A stretch of 13,500 nt of DNA from WQTU01 sp031548835 (GCA_031548835.1 JAVBQS010000147.1:1-13500); one strand, 5' to 3'. Numbered from the stretch's first letter, positions 1-7,010 are shown. Notes: generated from the sequence alone by a model not told the origin. Numbers and translations: made by a program.

Positions 1-689
1 TTTTCTGCTGTTGTAAATTTCTGGCGCTCTCCAATAGAAAATCCGTTATTTATAATATTATAGTGGGTAAGCATAACTCCTTTTGGAAAACCTGTAGTAC
101 CTGATGTATATTGCATATTAACAACATCATGGCAGTCTACAGAATTTTCAATCTCAAGCATCTCATCATCGCTTGTATGTGATCCCACAAGAATTAATTC
201 TGATAATGAAAACATTCCTCTATGTTTCTGTGGGCCTATAAAAACCATATTTTTAAGAAATGGGAATTTATTACTTTTAAGATGTCCTCTTTCAGACTCT
301 TTAATTTCAGGAACAAGAGTATTAATCATTTCTACATAATCGCTGTCTCTAAAACCATCAGAGAGGCAAAGAGTTGTAATATCAGACTGTTTAACAAGAT
401 ATTCAAGTTCATGAAGCTTATAGTTTGTATTTACTGTAACAGATATAGCTCCGATGCGCGCTGCTGCAAACATCATTGTAAGCCAGTCAGGAACATTGGT
501 TGCCCATATTCCAAGATGGCCGCCTTTCTTTACTCCGATAGAAAGAAAGCCTTTTGCAAGATTGCTTACTCTTTCATTAAATTGTTTATATGTAAATCTT
601 AAATCCCTGTCAGAATAAACTATAAATTCCTTGTCAGGATTATCCTGCATCTTCTGACGGAGAAGCTGACTTAATGTTACTTCAAACAT
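1..689 (-). CDS. AMP-forming acyl-CoA synthetase, N-terminal part (runs off left edge)
   Basis: This gene is read from an ATG at 689-687 and leaves the window after 229 codons. Such enzymes activate a carboxylic acid to an acyl-adenylate and then to the CoA thioester, in the cytoplasm or at the inner membrane. The translated part has the usual N-terminal domain of the ANL superfamily. The P-loop-like AMP-binding motif YTSGTTGFPKG is at residues 194-204 and is followed by VMLTHYN. Residues 60-90 (GIWATNVPDWL...GAISVTVNTNY) match the conserved core of fatty-acyl-CoA ligases. The C-terminal domain and the substrate pocket lie outside the window, so chain length cannot be judged. A GGAG ribosome site overlaps the end of the upstream regulator gene, which stops 12 nt before this start, so the two are probably co-transcribed. 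It could equally be a medium-chain, long-chain or aryl-CoA ligase. Confidence 0.9.
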   Translation of the reverse strand, partial: MFEVTLSQLLRQKMQDNPDKEFIVYSDRDLRFTYKQFNERVSNLAKGFLSIGVKKGGHLGIWATNVPDWLTMMFAAARIGAISVTVNTNYKLHELEYLVKQSDITTLCLSDGFRDSDYVEMINTLVPEIKESERGHLKSNKFPFLKNMVFIGPQKHRGMFSLSELILVGSHTSDDEMLEIENSVDCHDVVNMQYTSGTTGFPKGVMLTHYNIINNGFSIGERQKFTTAE

Positions 690-701
690 CTGATTTCTCC
701 T

Positions 702-1277
702 TTAAACAGGCGCATATATAACTGCAAGTATTTTTGCAGGGTTTGTGCCTTTAGAATGGAGATGGTGCTTAACTACAGAATCGTAGTAGATGCTGTCTCC
801 TTCAGTTAATGTATATATATCTTTGCCATATATAATTTCAATTTCTCCCTGAAGCACATATATAAATTCCTCTCCTTCATGCGAAGATAATTTATATCCT
901 TCTTCAGACGAAGGGTAAATATCTATAACAAACGGCTCCATATGCCGCCCCGCCTTGTTAACTGCAAGGGAATAAAAATCAAGGTCAGAGCTTACAGGAT
1001 TATCTTTATCTGAAAATCTTGTAACACTTTTTTTATCATCTTTTTTATTAATTACCGGGCCTATATTTTCCTGGTCATCCAGAAAAGTTCCGATTCTCAC
1101 GCCCATAACTCTTGCAAGTTTAAGCAGAGGAGTAAGGCTTGGAACCAGCTCTCCATTTTCAATTTTTTTTACACCTTCAACAGGAAGATTTGCTTTATCT
1201 GCAAGATCTTCAATAGAAATCTTTTTTGTTTCTCTGATAGCTTTTATTTTGCTTCCAAGTTTATTTTTATTATTCAC
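702..1277 (-). CDS. XRE-family transcriptional regulator with C-terminal cupin domain
   Basis: This 191-residue regulator has two domains. Residues about 8-62 form an XRE/Cro-type helix-turn-helix (SIEDLADKANLPVEGVKKIENG and following). Residues about 113-190 form a small cupin barrel with the typical stretch HEGEEFIYVLQGEIEI at 133-148 and a second histidine pair at 171-172. In the family the cupin senses a small ligand or metal and the HTH binds the promoter. The start is GTG (1277-1275), supported by a strong GGAGG at 1288-1284 six bases upstream. It is the first gene before the acyl-CoA synthetase, an arrangement common for HTH-cupin proteins that control acyl-CoA ligase genes. I infer it regulates this operon and perhaps the neighbouring oxidoreductase operon. 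The ligand is unknown. Confidence 0.92.
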   Translation of the reverse strand: MNNKNKLGSKIKAIRETKKISIEDLADKANLPVEGVKKIENGELVPSLTPLLKLARVMGVRIGTFLDDQENIGPVINKKDDKKSVTRFSDKDNPVSSDLDFYSLAVNKAGRHMEPFVIDIYPSSEEGYKLSSHEGEEFIYVLQGEIEIIYGKDIYTLTEGDSIYYDSVVKHHLHSKGTNPAKILAVIYAPV

Positions 1278-1414
1278 TTTTTTCCTCCTATATTTTTATT
1301 TAATCGATATTTTTTATAAAATACTTTTTACAAAACCAAACAATATTCCATATAATCCAATTTTATACATATAAATCAATACTACAATAATTTTAGTTCT
1401 ATACCCAAGACTAA

Positions 1415-1449
1415 AAAAGCCGGACAGGCGTACAGCAAGTCCGGCTTTT
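1415..1449 (-). terminator. Rho-independent terminator of the 2-oxoacid oxidoreductase operon
   Basis: A perfect 11-bp stem (GTCCGGCTTTT pairing with AAAAGCCGGAC) closes a 13-nt loop. On the minus strand the stem is followed by a run of T, giving the G+C-rich stem plus U-tract layout of an intrinsic terminator. It lies about 25 nt after the stop of the gamma subunit gene and separates that operon from the HTH-cupin gene. Because the A/T arms are symmetrical it might also work weakly on the plus strand. Confidence 0.88.
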
Positions 1450-1473
1450 GCACTTTTTAGCTAAAGCCTTATA

Positions 1474-2013
1474 TTATGATAGTAGGTTATAAGCTTCTGT
1501 CATTATTGCAACATTTACAGGATTGTGTTTCCTGTTTCTTTCAGAAATAGCTTCATCAAGCGCTTTTGCAAGAGAATCAAGTTTTGCAAGCTCAGGCACT
1601 TTTTTAACAAGAAATCCAAGAGCCGCCATATTAACTCCCCTGGAAGAGCCGTGTTTTTCTGCAATTTCGTTTGCATTGATTGCAAGAGTTTCAATATCTG
1701 TTCTTTTAGGCTTATCTTTAATAAGAGAGCTGTTATAGATAAGAAGCCCTCCTTTTTTAAGCCTTGGCTCAAACTTAACCATAGACGGCCCATTTAAAAC
1801 AACACATATATCAGGATGCTCGACAACAGGAGATGCAACTTCTTCATCAGAAATTACAACACTGCAGTTTGCTGTTCCGCCTCTCATCTCTGCTCCATAG
1901 GAAGGAATATGCGAAACATTTTTGCCTTCCATCATTGCAGCAATGCTTACAATTTTTCCTGCAAGAATTACGCCCTGCCCGCCGAATCCTGCAAATATTA
2001 TTTCCTTATGCAT
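1474..2013 (-). CDS. 2-oxoacid:ferredoxin oxidoreductase, gamma subunit
   Basis: This 179-residue protein is the gamma (domain III) subunit of a four-subunit 2-oxoacid:ferredoxin oxidoreductase. It opens with the family's glycine-rich motif FAGFGGQGV (residues 7-15) and carries the conserved stretch SYGAEMRGGTANCSVVIS near residues 38-55. Its length is normal for the KorC/VorC/PorC family. Its ATG (2013-2011) sits inside the end of the beta gene, with an 8-nt overlap, which suggests translational coupling. It is the last gene of the operon. The family oxidatively decarboxylates 2-oxoacids with CoA to acyl-CoA, CO2 and reduced ferredoxin. The substrate (2-oxoglutarate or a branched-chain 2-oxoacid) cannot be fixed from sequence by eye. 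Confidence 0.93.
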   Translation of the reverse strand: MHKEIIFAGFGGQGVILAGKIVSIAAMMEGKNVSHIPSYGAEMRGGTANCSVVISDEEVASPVVEHPDICVVLNGPSMVKFEPRLKKGGLLIYNSSLIKDKPKRTDIETLAINANEIAEKHGSSRGVNMAALGFLVKKVPELAKLDSLAKALDEAISERNRKHNPVNVAIMTEAYNLLS

Positions 2014-2761
2014 CTGCGCGCACCCCTTTGTCTCTGAAAAGTTTAAGCGGGAAATATGGTATCATGGATTCTTTTATCCAGTCAGCTGCTTTCTGCGACT
2101 CCATTCCCCAGTTTGTGGGACACATGCCAAGAATTTCAACAAAAGAATAACCCTTGTCTTCCTTCTGATATTGAAGAGCTTTTTTTATTGCTGCTTTTGT
2201 TTTATTTATATGCTTAACATCATGAACACTGCATCTTTCTATATAATATGGTTTTTCCAGAGTATTCAAAAGTTCGCATGCCCTGATCGGAAATCCGACA
2301 TCATTTACATTTCTTCCCTTTGGGCTTGTAACTGTAACCTGATCCGGCATTGTTGTAGGAGCCATCTGCCCGCCTGTCATTCCATAAATTGCATTATTTA
2401 TAAAAATTACAGTTATTTTCTCGCCCCTGTTTGCAACATGAATTGTCTCTGCTGTTCCAATAGCAAGAAGGTCTCCATCTCCCTGGTAGGAGATTATTAT
2501 TTTATCTTTATGAACTCTTTTAACACCTGTTGCAACAGCAGGAGCTCTTCCATGGGCAGCTTCAAGAGCATCAACTTTAAAATATTTATATGCAAGCACA
2601 GCACAGCCTACAGGAGCAACAAGAATTGTATTTCCTGCAATATCAAGTTCATCCATACATTGGGCAACAAGTTTGTGGACAATTCCATGCCCGCACCCTG
2701 CGCAATAGTGGGTAGTTACATTATTTATAGATTTTGGAAATTCATATATCTTTTCACTCAT
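2006..2761 (-). CDS. 2-oxoacid:ferredoxin oxidoreductase, beta (TPP-binding) subunit
   Basis: This 251-residue subunit binds thiamine pyrophosphate. The TPP signature begins with GDGD at residues 94-97 and continues to the N-N pair at 122-123 (FINNAIYGMTGGQMAPTT). Near the N-terminus is CAGCGHG (residues 20-26), typical of the beta subunits of 2-oxoacid:ferredoxin oxidoreductases. Together with alpha it forms the active site that decarboxylates the 2-oxoacid. The TGGQMAPTT segment is typical of the 2-oxoglutarate and branched-chain (Kor/Vor) members rather than classic pyruvate enzymes, but I treat the substrate as open. The start ATG overlaps the end of the alpha gene by 8 nt, and the stop overlaps the gamma start by 8 nt. 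Confidence 0.95.
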   Translation of the reverse strand: MSEKIYEFPKSINNVTTHYCAGCGHGIVHKLVAQCMDELDIAGNTILVAPVGCAVLAYKYFKVDALEAAHGRAPAVATGVKRVHKDKIIISYQGDGDLLAIGTAETIHVANRGEKITVIFINNAIYGMTGGQMAPTTMPDQVTVTSPKGRNVNDVGFPIRACELLNTLEKPYYIERCSVHDVKHINKTKAAIKKALQYQKEDKGYSFVEILGMCPTNWGMESQKAADWIKESMIPYFPLKLFRDKGVRADA

Positions 2762-3803
2762 AGCTCTTTACCCTTTCCACTATTTTTTCAATCTCGGGAA
2801 TCATTCCGCCTGCTCTTCCAAAAAAATCAACTTCTGTATTGCCACAGGCGCTTAATCTTACATCATCAACCATTTGCCCCATACTCATTTCAACGGCAAG
2901 AATCTTTTTTACTTTTTTTGCAATATCAGCAATCTGCTGTGAAGGAAAAGGCCACAATGAAATAGGTCTAAAAAGACCTGCTTTAATTCCGCTGCTTCTT
3001 AAAGTTTTAACTGCCTGTCTGCAAATCCTTGAACATGTTCCATATGCAACAATAACATAATCAGCATCGTCAATCATATATGATTCAGAAACAACTTCAT
3101 TTTTCTTTATTTCTGCATATATTTTTTGAAGTTCAATATTATGCTGCTCAAGATAGTTATCAGGCGCAAGCCTTAGCGATGCTATTGTTTTTGGCGCCTT
3201 TCCTTTTGTGCCTGTAAGAGCCCAAAGTTTCTCAGGAATTGATTTTACAGGATCGGGAAGAATAAGAGGCTCAGACATCTGTCCCAGGTATCCGTCTCCA
3301 AGAAGCATAACAACAACCCTGTATTTATCTGCAAGCTCAAAAGCCTTAATTGTATAATCAGCAAGCTCCTGAACATTACCAGGCGCAAGAACAATTACCT
3401 TGTAATCTCCATTTCCGCCTCCGCGCGTTGCTTGATAATAGTCGCCCTGCGCTCCTGCAATATTTCCAAGCCCCGGGCCGCCCCTCATCATATTTACAAT
3501 AACGCATGGAAGCTGCGCTCCTGAAAGGTAAGATATACCTTCCTGTTTAAGAGCTATGCCTGGGGAAGATGATGAAGTCATTGCTCTTGCGCCAGCTGCT
3601 GATGCTCCCATAACCATGCTTATTGCTGCAATCTCACTCTCTGCCTGTAAAAAAGTCCCGCCGACTTCAGGCAATCGTATAGACATATATTCAGGAATTT
3701 CATTCTGAGGCGTAATAGGATATGCAAAATAGTGCCTGCATCCTGCAAGAATTGCAGCTTCACCAACAGCCTCATTTCCTTTCATTAGAATCTTTTTTTT
3801 CAT
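2754..3803 (-). CDS. 2-oxoacid:ferredoxin oxidoreductase, alpha subunit
   Basis: This is the alpha subunit (domains I and II fused), 349 residues from the chosen start. It begins MKKKILMKGNEAVGEAA, and the family motif YPITPQNEIPEYM lies at residues 28-40. QAESEIAA (53-60) and TSSSSPG (76-82) follow, then RGGPGLG near 107-113. These residues contact the 2-oxoacid, CoA and TPP in the family. An open frame extends upstream to 3839, but that would overlap the ferredoxin gene. The ATG at 3803 has a GGAG about 10 nt upstream and matches the usual family N-terminus. The nearer ATG at 3812 has almost no spacing from the GGAG. The overall look is closest to proteins called KorA or VorB. Its C-terminal codons overlap the beta gene. 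Confidence 0.94.
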   Translation of the reverse strand: MKKKILMKGNEAVGEAAILAGCRHYFAYPITPQNEIPEYMSIRLPEVGGTFLQAESEIAAISMVMGASAAGARAMTSSSSPGIALKQEGISYLSGAQLPCVIVNMMRGGPGLGNIAGAQGDYYQATRGGGNGDYKVIVLAPGNVQELADYTIKAFELADKYRVVVMLLGDGYLGQMSEPLILPDPVKSIPEKLWALTGTKGKAPKTIASLRLAPDNYLEQHNIELQKIYAEIKKNEVVSESYMIDDADYVIVAYGTCSRICRQAVKTLRSSGIKAGLFRPISLWPFPSQQIADIAKKVKKILAVEMSMGQMVDDVRLSACGNTEVDFFGRAGGMIPEIEKIVERVKSYE

Positions 3804-3819
3804 TTTATCCATTCTCCAG

Positions 3820-4032
3820 CTAGAATTTCTCAATCTCAATAGCTATGTCAGGACAGACAGTAGCACAAAAAGCGCATGCAATACAGTTTTCCTCATCAAT
3901 ACATTCAGGATAATGGACACCCTGCTTGTTGGTATGCTGCGACATTTTTAAAATCTTCTTGGGGCACGCTCCAATACAGAGACCACACCCTTTGCACCTT
4001 TCACGGCTGATTAGAGGTTTACCTTTTGACAA
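3820..4032 (-). CDS. 2[4Fe-4S] ferredoxin subunit (delta) of 2-oxoacid oxidoreductase
   Basis: This 70-residue protein contains two complete 4Fe-4S motifs. Cysteines 13, 16, 19 and 23 are followed by proline, and cysteines 50, 53, 56 and 60 are again followed by proline. One additional cysteine is at 44. It is the first gene of the operon and most likely the delta subunit, passing electrons from the catalytic alpha/beta core to free ferredoxin. Only 16 nt separate its stop from the alpha start at 3803. Delta subunits of this size, placed first in the order D-A-B-C, are usual for Kor/Vor-type enzymes. A free-standing ferredoxin is less likely given the context. Confidence 0.94.
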   Translation of the reverse strand: MSKGKPLISRERCKGCGLCIGACPKKILKMSQHTNKQGVHYPECIDEENCIACAFCATVCPDIAIEIEKF

Positions 4033-4238
4033 GATTTTTCTCCTCGATAGAATTACTTAGTAAGCTAAGATAGAAATTATTATATTAAGAGCTAAAAAAG
4101 GTGTCAATAAACCATATCAAGTTACTGCTATATCTTTTAGATAAAACCAAAGTATTAATATTTTTTGGGTGTGCCCCCGCTATGACAAGCAAGCGGGGTC
4201 GGGCATAATTATTAAGGGTAACAAACCCTGATAGTTAT
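4033..4238. other. Intergenic stretch upstream of the ferredoxin operon
   Basis: This stretch has no convincing coding content. It should contain the promoter of the minus-strand oxidoreductase operon, in the AT-rich part at about 4040-4165, but I cannot pick unambiguous -35/-10 boxes. Its right part holds a GC-rich palindrome, annotated separately, and it ends where the first miniature element begins at 4239. Confidence 0.6.
4172..4205. repeat. GC-rich extragenic palindrome (REP-like)
   Basis: CCCCGC at 4175-4180 pairs with GCGGGG at 4193-4198 around a 12-nt loop. The outer bases TGCCC (4172-4176) and GGGCA (4201-4205) can extend the pairing in an alternative or bulged form. The base composition is far richer in G+C than the surroundings. 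No T-run follows on either strand, so a terminator is unlikely. It resembles the imperfect repetitive extragenic palindromes scattered in many genomes, but only a genome-wide count could show this. Confidence 0.5.
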
Positions 4239-4374
4239 GGGGCTGTCCAATAAGAATAAGTTTTTGAATTGTTTTGTATAAAAATTCAAATCTACTGAAA
4301 AATAGTTCTTATTTTGTATTTTTATGTGTAAATGCTGAATAAAAAATTATTCACAAAACTTATTAGACAGCTCC
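4239..4374 (+). mobile_element. Miniature inverted-repeat element, copy 1 (136 bp)
   Basis: This is a non-coding 136-bp unit with imperfect terminal inverted repeats. The left end GGGGCTGTCCAATAAG matches the reverse complement of the right end, GGAGCTGTCTAATAAG, at 14 of 16 positions. A second copy with about 90% identity lies inverted at 7012-7179. It carries no transposase, so it looks like a MITE or an internally deleted insertion sequence mobilised in trans. I see no clear target-site duplication at either edge. The ends (GGGGCTGTCC...) look like DDE-transposase ends, but I cannot assign an IS family by eye. An open frame of 63 codons starting inside it at 4332 is not credible as a gene. 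Confidence 0.8.
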
Positions 4375-4440
4375 AAGAGCTCCAAGTCCTCGGACAAAAT
4401 TTTGGCCTCCGGGCTATCCGCTTCAATCCCTCACACTGTC

Positions 4441-4460
4441 ATTCCGCTTCCAAGCGGAAT
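4441..4460. repeat. REP-like palindrome with 9-bp arms
   Basis: ATTCCGCTT and AAGCGGAAT form perfect 9-bp arms around CC. The context GTC-palindrome-CC resembles a widespread type of extragenic palindrome in which a GTCATTCC...GGAATCC core recurs. It is located 66 bp past the end of miniature element copy 1. No T-run follows closely, so a terminator role is unlikely. Confidence 0.55.
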
Positions 4461-4616
4461 CCATACTATGCAAATCTGGTTTTTTTAGGATGCAATATCA
4501 CAACTTTTTTCCTGTTATCTTGACTTCCCTTATTCCTATCACCACATGCAGATGATTTGGGATATAAATCTATAACAAAATCTGTTATTTTAAAGACTAA
4601 CATATCAGCCATATTG

Positions 4617-4622
4617 TATAAT
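4617..4622 (+). promoter_or_regulatory. Candidate -10 box very close to the TatD-like start
   Basis: A perfect TATAAT preceded by TG lies only 7 nt before the ATG at 4630, and no Shine-Dalgarno sequence is visible. If used, transcription would start at or next to the start codon, giving a leaderless mRNA. No good -35 box is seen at 16-18 nt spacing. In such AT-rich DNA a chance match is quite possible. Confidence 0.3.
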
Positions 4623-4629
4623 TATCTAT

Positions 4630-5496
4630 ATGGTATTAAACGATTTCCACTGTCATTTTTATACTTATGACTCAGGCAATGCTATGGGCAAAATATGTGA
4701 AAAGATTATAAAACCAGAGCAAGAAATTTCAGTTGGAATGATACTTAACAATATCAGGGAAAAAGATCTCTGGAAAAATGGCACAGAATTTTCACTGGAT
4801 AAAAATAAAGAGGATTTTACAGTTATACCTTTTATTGGAATCCACCCTTGGGACAGCGGAATTGCAGGCAAAGAGACAATCAATACTCTTGAAGAAATAT
4901 CATCTAAAACAGGCGCATTTATAGGAGAGTTTGGTTTTGACAAACTTAAAGGAGCTGATAAAGATAAACAGCTTTATATATTCAGAAGCTGCCTCGATAT
5001 TGCTTTAAAAAGCGGAAACCCTTTTACAATACACTGCGTCCGCTCATGGGGGCTTTTAACAGAAGAGCTTGAAAAAGTAAAAAACAAAATTAAAGCTCCA
5101 TTTATCATACATGCATATAATGGTTCTGCAGAAATTATGAAAACAATAATATCACTTGGAGGCTATCCATCTTTCGGGCTTGAAAGATATGGCGATTTTT
5201 CACGAAAAGCAGAATACTCTATTTCAAAAATAAATTTAAAAAACCTTCTGCTTGAAACAGATTTCACCTGCTATTCAGAAAAGCCAAAACCAGAAGAGAA
5301 TGATATAGATTCAGAAAACAGTATAAATGTAGAATATTCAAGAGAAGATAATTACTATGGAAGAAAATATATAAAAAGACTGATTGCTGTCTATGAAAAG
5401 GCAGCATCAATTCTAAAAATTGATATAGCAGAGCTAAGCGGAGTAATTGAAGAAAATGGAAAGATTTTCAAGGCTTACACAACTAATTGGAAATGA
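4630..5496 (+). CDS. TatD-family metal-dependent hydrolase
   Basis: This 288-residue protein has the full set of TatD metal ligands: H7 and H9 in DFHCHF, E100 in FIGEFGFD, H135 in TIHC, H161 in IIHAYNG, and D211 in LLETD. The motif GIHPWD at 70-75 is also typical. TatD proteins are amidohydrolase-fold enzymes, several with Mg2+-dependent 3'-5' DNase activity in repair or quality control. The substrate here is unknown. Residues about 213-240 form a charged, low-complexity insertion between the last ligand and the C-terminal helices. The family is usually 255-270 residues, so this one is slightly long. The start lacks a ribosome site and may be leaderless. The 3' end overlaps the next gene by 41 nt, implying coupled translation. 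Confidence 0.9.
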   Translation: MVLNDFHCHFYTYDSGNAMGKICEKIIKPEQEISVGMILNNIREKDLWKNGTEFSLDKNKEDFTVIPFIGIHPWDSGIAGKETINTLEEISSKTGAFIGEFGFDKLKGADKDKQLYIFRSCLDIALKSGNPFTIHCVRSWGLLTEELEKVKNKIKAPFIIHAYNGSAEIMKTIISLGGYPSFGLERYGDFSRKAEYSISKINLKNLLLETDFTCYSEKPKPEENDIDSENSINVEYSREDNYYGRKYIKRLIAVYEKAASILKIDIAELSGVIEENGKIFKAYTTNWK

Positions 5497-6214
5497 AAAA
5501 ATAGAACTTCTTAATAATAAAAAAATAATGATTATAGGGCTTGGCGCTGTAGGCGGATTTGCGGCAGAAGCTCTTGCAAGATGTGCGGCAGGCTCTTTTA
5601 CTCTTGTTGATTTTGATATAATTGCAGTTTCAAATATAAACAGACACATAGGAGCGCTAAACTCCACAATAGGAAAATCCAAAGTTGATGTAATTGGTGA
5701 CAGAATAAAAGATATAAATCAGTTATGCGAAATAAAAAAAATAAAAACTTTTGCGCACAAAGATAGTTTTAATTTAATATTCAAGGAAAAGCCTGACATA
5801 GTTATTGATGCAATTGACGCCCTTGGCCCCAAAATAGAGCTGCTTGCATATTGTGTTGCAAATAAAATAGAAGTTATCTCTTCAATGGGAGCTGCACTAA
5901 AAACAGATCCTTCAAAAATAAAAATAGCAGATATTTCAGAAACAGATGTCTGTCCTCTTGCAAGAAATATAAGAAAATTTTTAAAACGCAGAGGAATTAC
6001 AGAAGGAATAACAGCAGTATTTTCTACAGAACCTGCAGCTAAAACAGGATTAAGGCCTCCTGTTAAAAACAATGGCCCGGATCAGGAAGAGGGAGATGAA
6101 GTTTCACATATACGCGGAAGGGAGAGAAATATTCTTGGAAGCTATCCTATAGTTACCGCAATGTTTGGCCTTTATGCAGCACATGCTGCAATTAAAATAG
6201 CTATTAATATTTAA
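5456..6214 (+). CDS. tcdA: tRNA threonylcarbamoyladenosine dehydratase (TcdA/CsdL-like, ThiF fold)
   Basis: This 252-residue E1-like protein of the ThiF/MoeB fold most resembles TcdA. TcdA uses ATP to cyclise t6A37 of tRNAs to the ct6A hydantoin form. It begins MERFSRLTQLIG, like the TcdA N-terminus (RFGG..RLYG). The nucleotide-binding loop GLGAVGG is at residues 28-34, VDFD at 51-54 and NINRHIGAL at 60-68. VIDAIDA, a later DVCPLARNIRKFLKRRG and VFSTEPA also match TcdA landmarks. A TTG at 5447 is an alternative start in the same frame. I prefer ATG 5456, with GGAG 12 nt upstream, because it fits the family. It overlaps the TatD-like gene by 41 nt. Its TAA shares TTAA with the stop of the convergent ORF at 6211. 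Another ThiF-fold activating enzyme is possible but less likely. Confidence 0.87.
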   Translation: MERFSRLTQLIGNEKIELLNNKKIMIIGLGAVGGFAAEALARCAAGSFTLVDFDIIAVSNINRHIGALNSTIGKSKVDVIGDRIKDINQLCEIKKIKTFAHKDSFNLIFKEKPDIVIDAIDALGPKIELLAYCVANKIEVISSMGAALKTDPSKIKIADISETDVCPLARNIRKFLKRRGITEGITAVFSTEPAAKTGLRPPVKNNGPDQEEGDEVSHIRGRERNILGSYPIVTAMFGLYAAHAAIKIAINI

Positions 6215-6579
6215 CTATGACTGGATAAAGTTTTACTTTTTTCTTCTCTAATATTTATCAATACAAAAAGCAAGCTGATAAAACATAATATCGTAAACAA
6301 TGTAAAAGATATTATTTCTGTAGTTGATACTTTTACTCCGGCTGCTTTCATAAATATTATCATCATATCAACTGCCAACAATAAAGTTACTGCTTTAATA
6401 ATCATTATTAGAGCAAGCAGATAACCAAATGATCTGTTTTTAATAAGCAAAACTCCAGACAATATAAAAACAGGAACAATAAATCCCAAGTCCATAGCCT
6501 GAATTACCAGAGTAGCATAATGTTCCACCTCTGAAGCTATTATATCAGCAAATGATAATATTATTTTGCCAAGCCACAT
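6211..6579 (-). pseudogene. C-terminal half of a broken membrane protein (122-codon open frame)
   Basis: This open frame encodes a 122-residue membrane segment with about four hydrophobic stretches, including IQAMDLGFIVPVFILSGVLLI and SFGYLLALIMIIKAVTLLLAV. Upstream, in exactly the same reading frame, lie an in-frame TGA (6585-6583) and then another 105 sense codons of membrane protein. The pair therefore looks like one ancestral gene of roughly 230-260 codons. I recall homologous conserved membrane proteins in which the joined parts are separated by a further cytoplasmic and membrane segment, so some internal sequence seems to have been lost at the junction. No ribosome site precedes the ATG at 6579. 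A short fragment could still be translated, but I treat it as decayed. The function of the family is unknown. Confidence 0.6.
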
Positions 6580-6582
6580 AAA

Positions 6583-6900
6583 TCAAAAAAAATTGTTATA
6601 CATTGCAAGAAAGGAATATGAAGCATAGGTGTATAAAAAATATCCAATTCTTCCTGTAAGCAGTAATTTACCTTTAAGCAGATTTTTGTTAGCCAGTATA
6701 AGCGAAATCAATAATAATGGAATGCCAATAACCAATGTTATAAAATCCTGCGCCCTGGCCTGTGAAGCAACAGAGACAGAATCATTTTTATATAATCCTT
6801 TTCCATCTATTTTTACTGTTTCTCCATGTATGGAAACAAAAGTATAATTGCTATTTCCATTTTTTGAAAAAAAACCATAGGAAGAAGCAATATTTGTTAA
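6583..6900 (-). pseudogene. N-terminal half of the same broken membrane protein
   Basis: This stretch has 105 sense codons ending at a TGA (6585-6583), with no start codon at its beginning. It reads as an extracytoplasmic segment (FVSIHGETVKIDGKGLYKND) followed by two hydrophobic helices (FITLVIGIPLLLISLILA and ILLTGRIGYFLYTY-like) and ends YASYSFLAMYNNFF at a run of eight T. The downstream open frame continues in the same phase. The 5' end also fails: immediately upstream is another stop, and a different frame holds an unrelated-looking fragment. The wobble-tolerant, protein-like sequence supports a gene that decayed recently rather than chance coding. Confidence 0.6.
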
Positions 6901-7010
6901 TCAGATTAGCTACCTCAATCAACTGTTTATCAAATTTTGCATCGCTGTTATTAATCTTGTCTACAATATATCTTCCGCTTATCGAGCCTAAAACAGATGC
7001 CAATACCAAG
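6880..7010 (-). pseudogene. 5'-truncated fragment of another small membrane protein
   Basis: Reading from 7009 in a frame different from the broken gene next to it gives LVLASVLGSISGRYIVDKIN, followed by NSDAKFDKQLIEVANLINK. This looks like a membrane helix plus the start of a soluble domain. From memory it recalls small conserved proteins whose next segment is a NK..PMMVD motif, which is absent here. Coding resemblance fades after LINK (about 6893), and the frame ends at 6851 after unrelated residues. Its upstream side abuts the miniature element at 7012, so its start has been removed or displaced. Confidence is limited because I cannot run a search. Confidence 0.4.

Larger units (their letters stand above)
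4375..4629. other. Intergenic debris and leader region before the TatD-like gene
   Basis: The first ~90 bases are markedly richer in G+C than the rest of the window and resemble fragments of repeats. They include a short tandem of CTCCAAG next to the end of the miniature element, and a perfect palindrome at 4441-4460. From about 4480 the sequence becomes AT-rich again and leads into the TatD-like gene. No supported gene is present. Confidence 0.5.

Noticed and set aside
222..602. Plus-strand open frame of 126 codons
   Set aside because: It is antisense to the acyl-CoA synthetase, whose motifs are unambiguous.
1922..2965. Long plus-strand open frame of 347 codons
   Set aside because: It lies antisense to the beta, alpha and gamma oxidoreductase genes, which have clear family motifs. 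The antisense protein is rich in Cys, Ser, Phe and His and has no recognisable domain.
4332..4523. Plus-strand open frame of 63 codons
   Set aside because: It begins inside miniature element copy 1 and runs through a palindrome and GC-rich debris. It has no ribosome site and no protein-like pattern.
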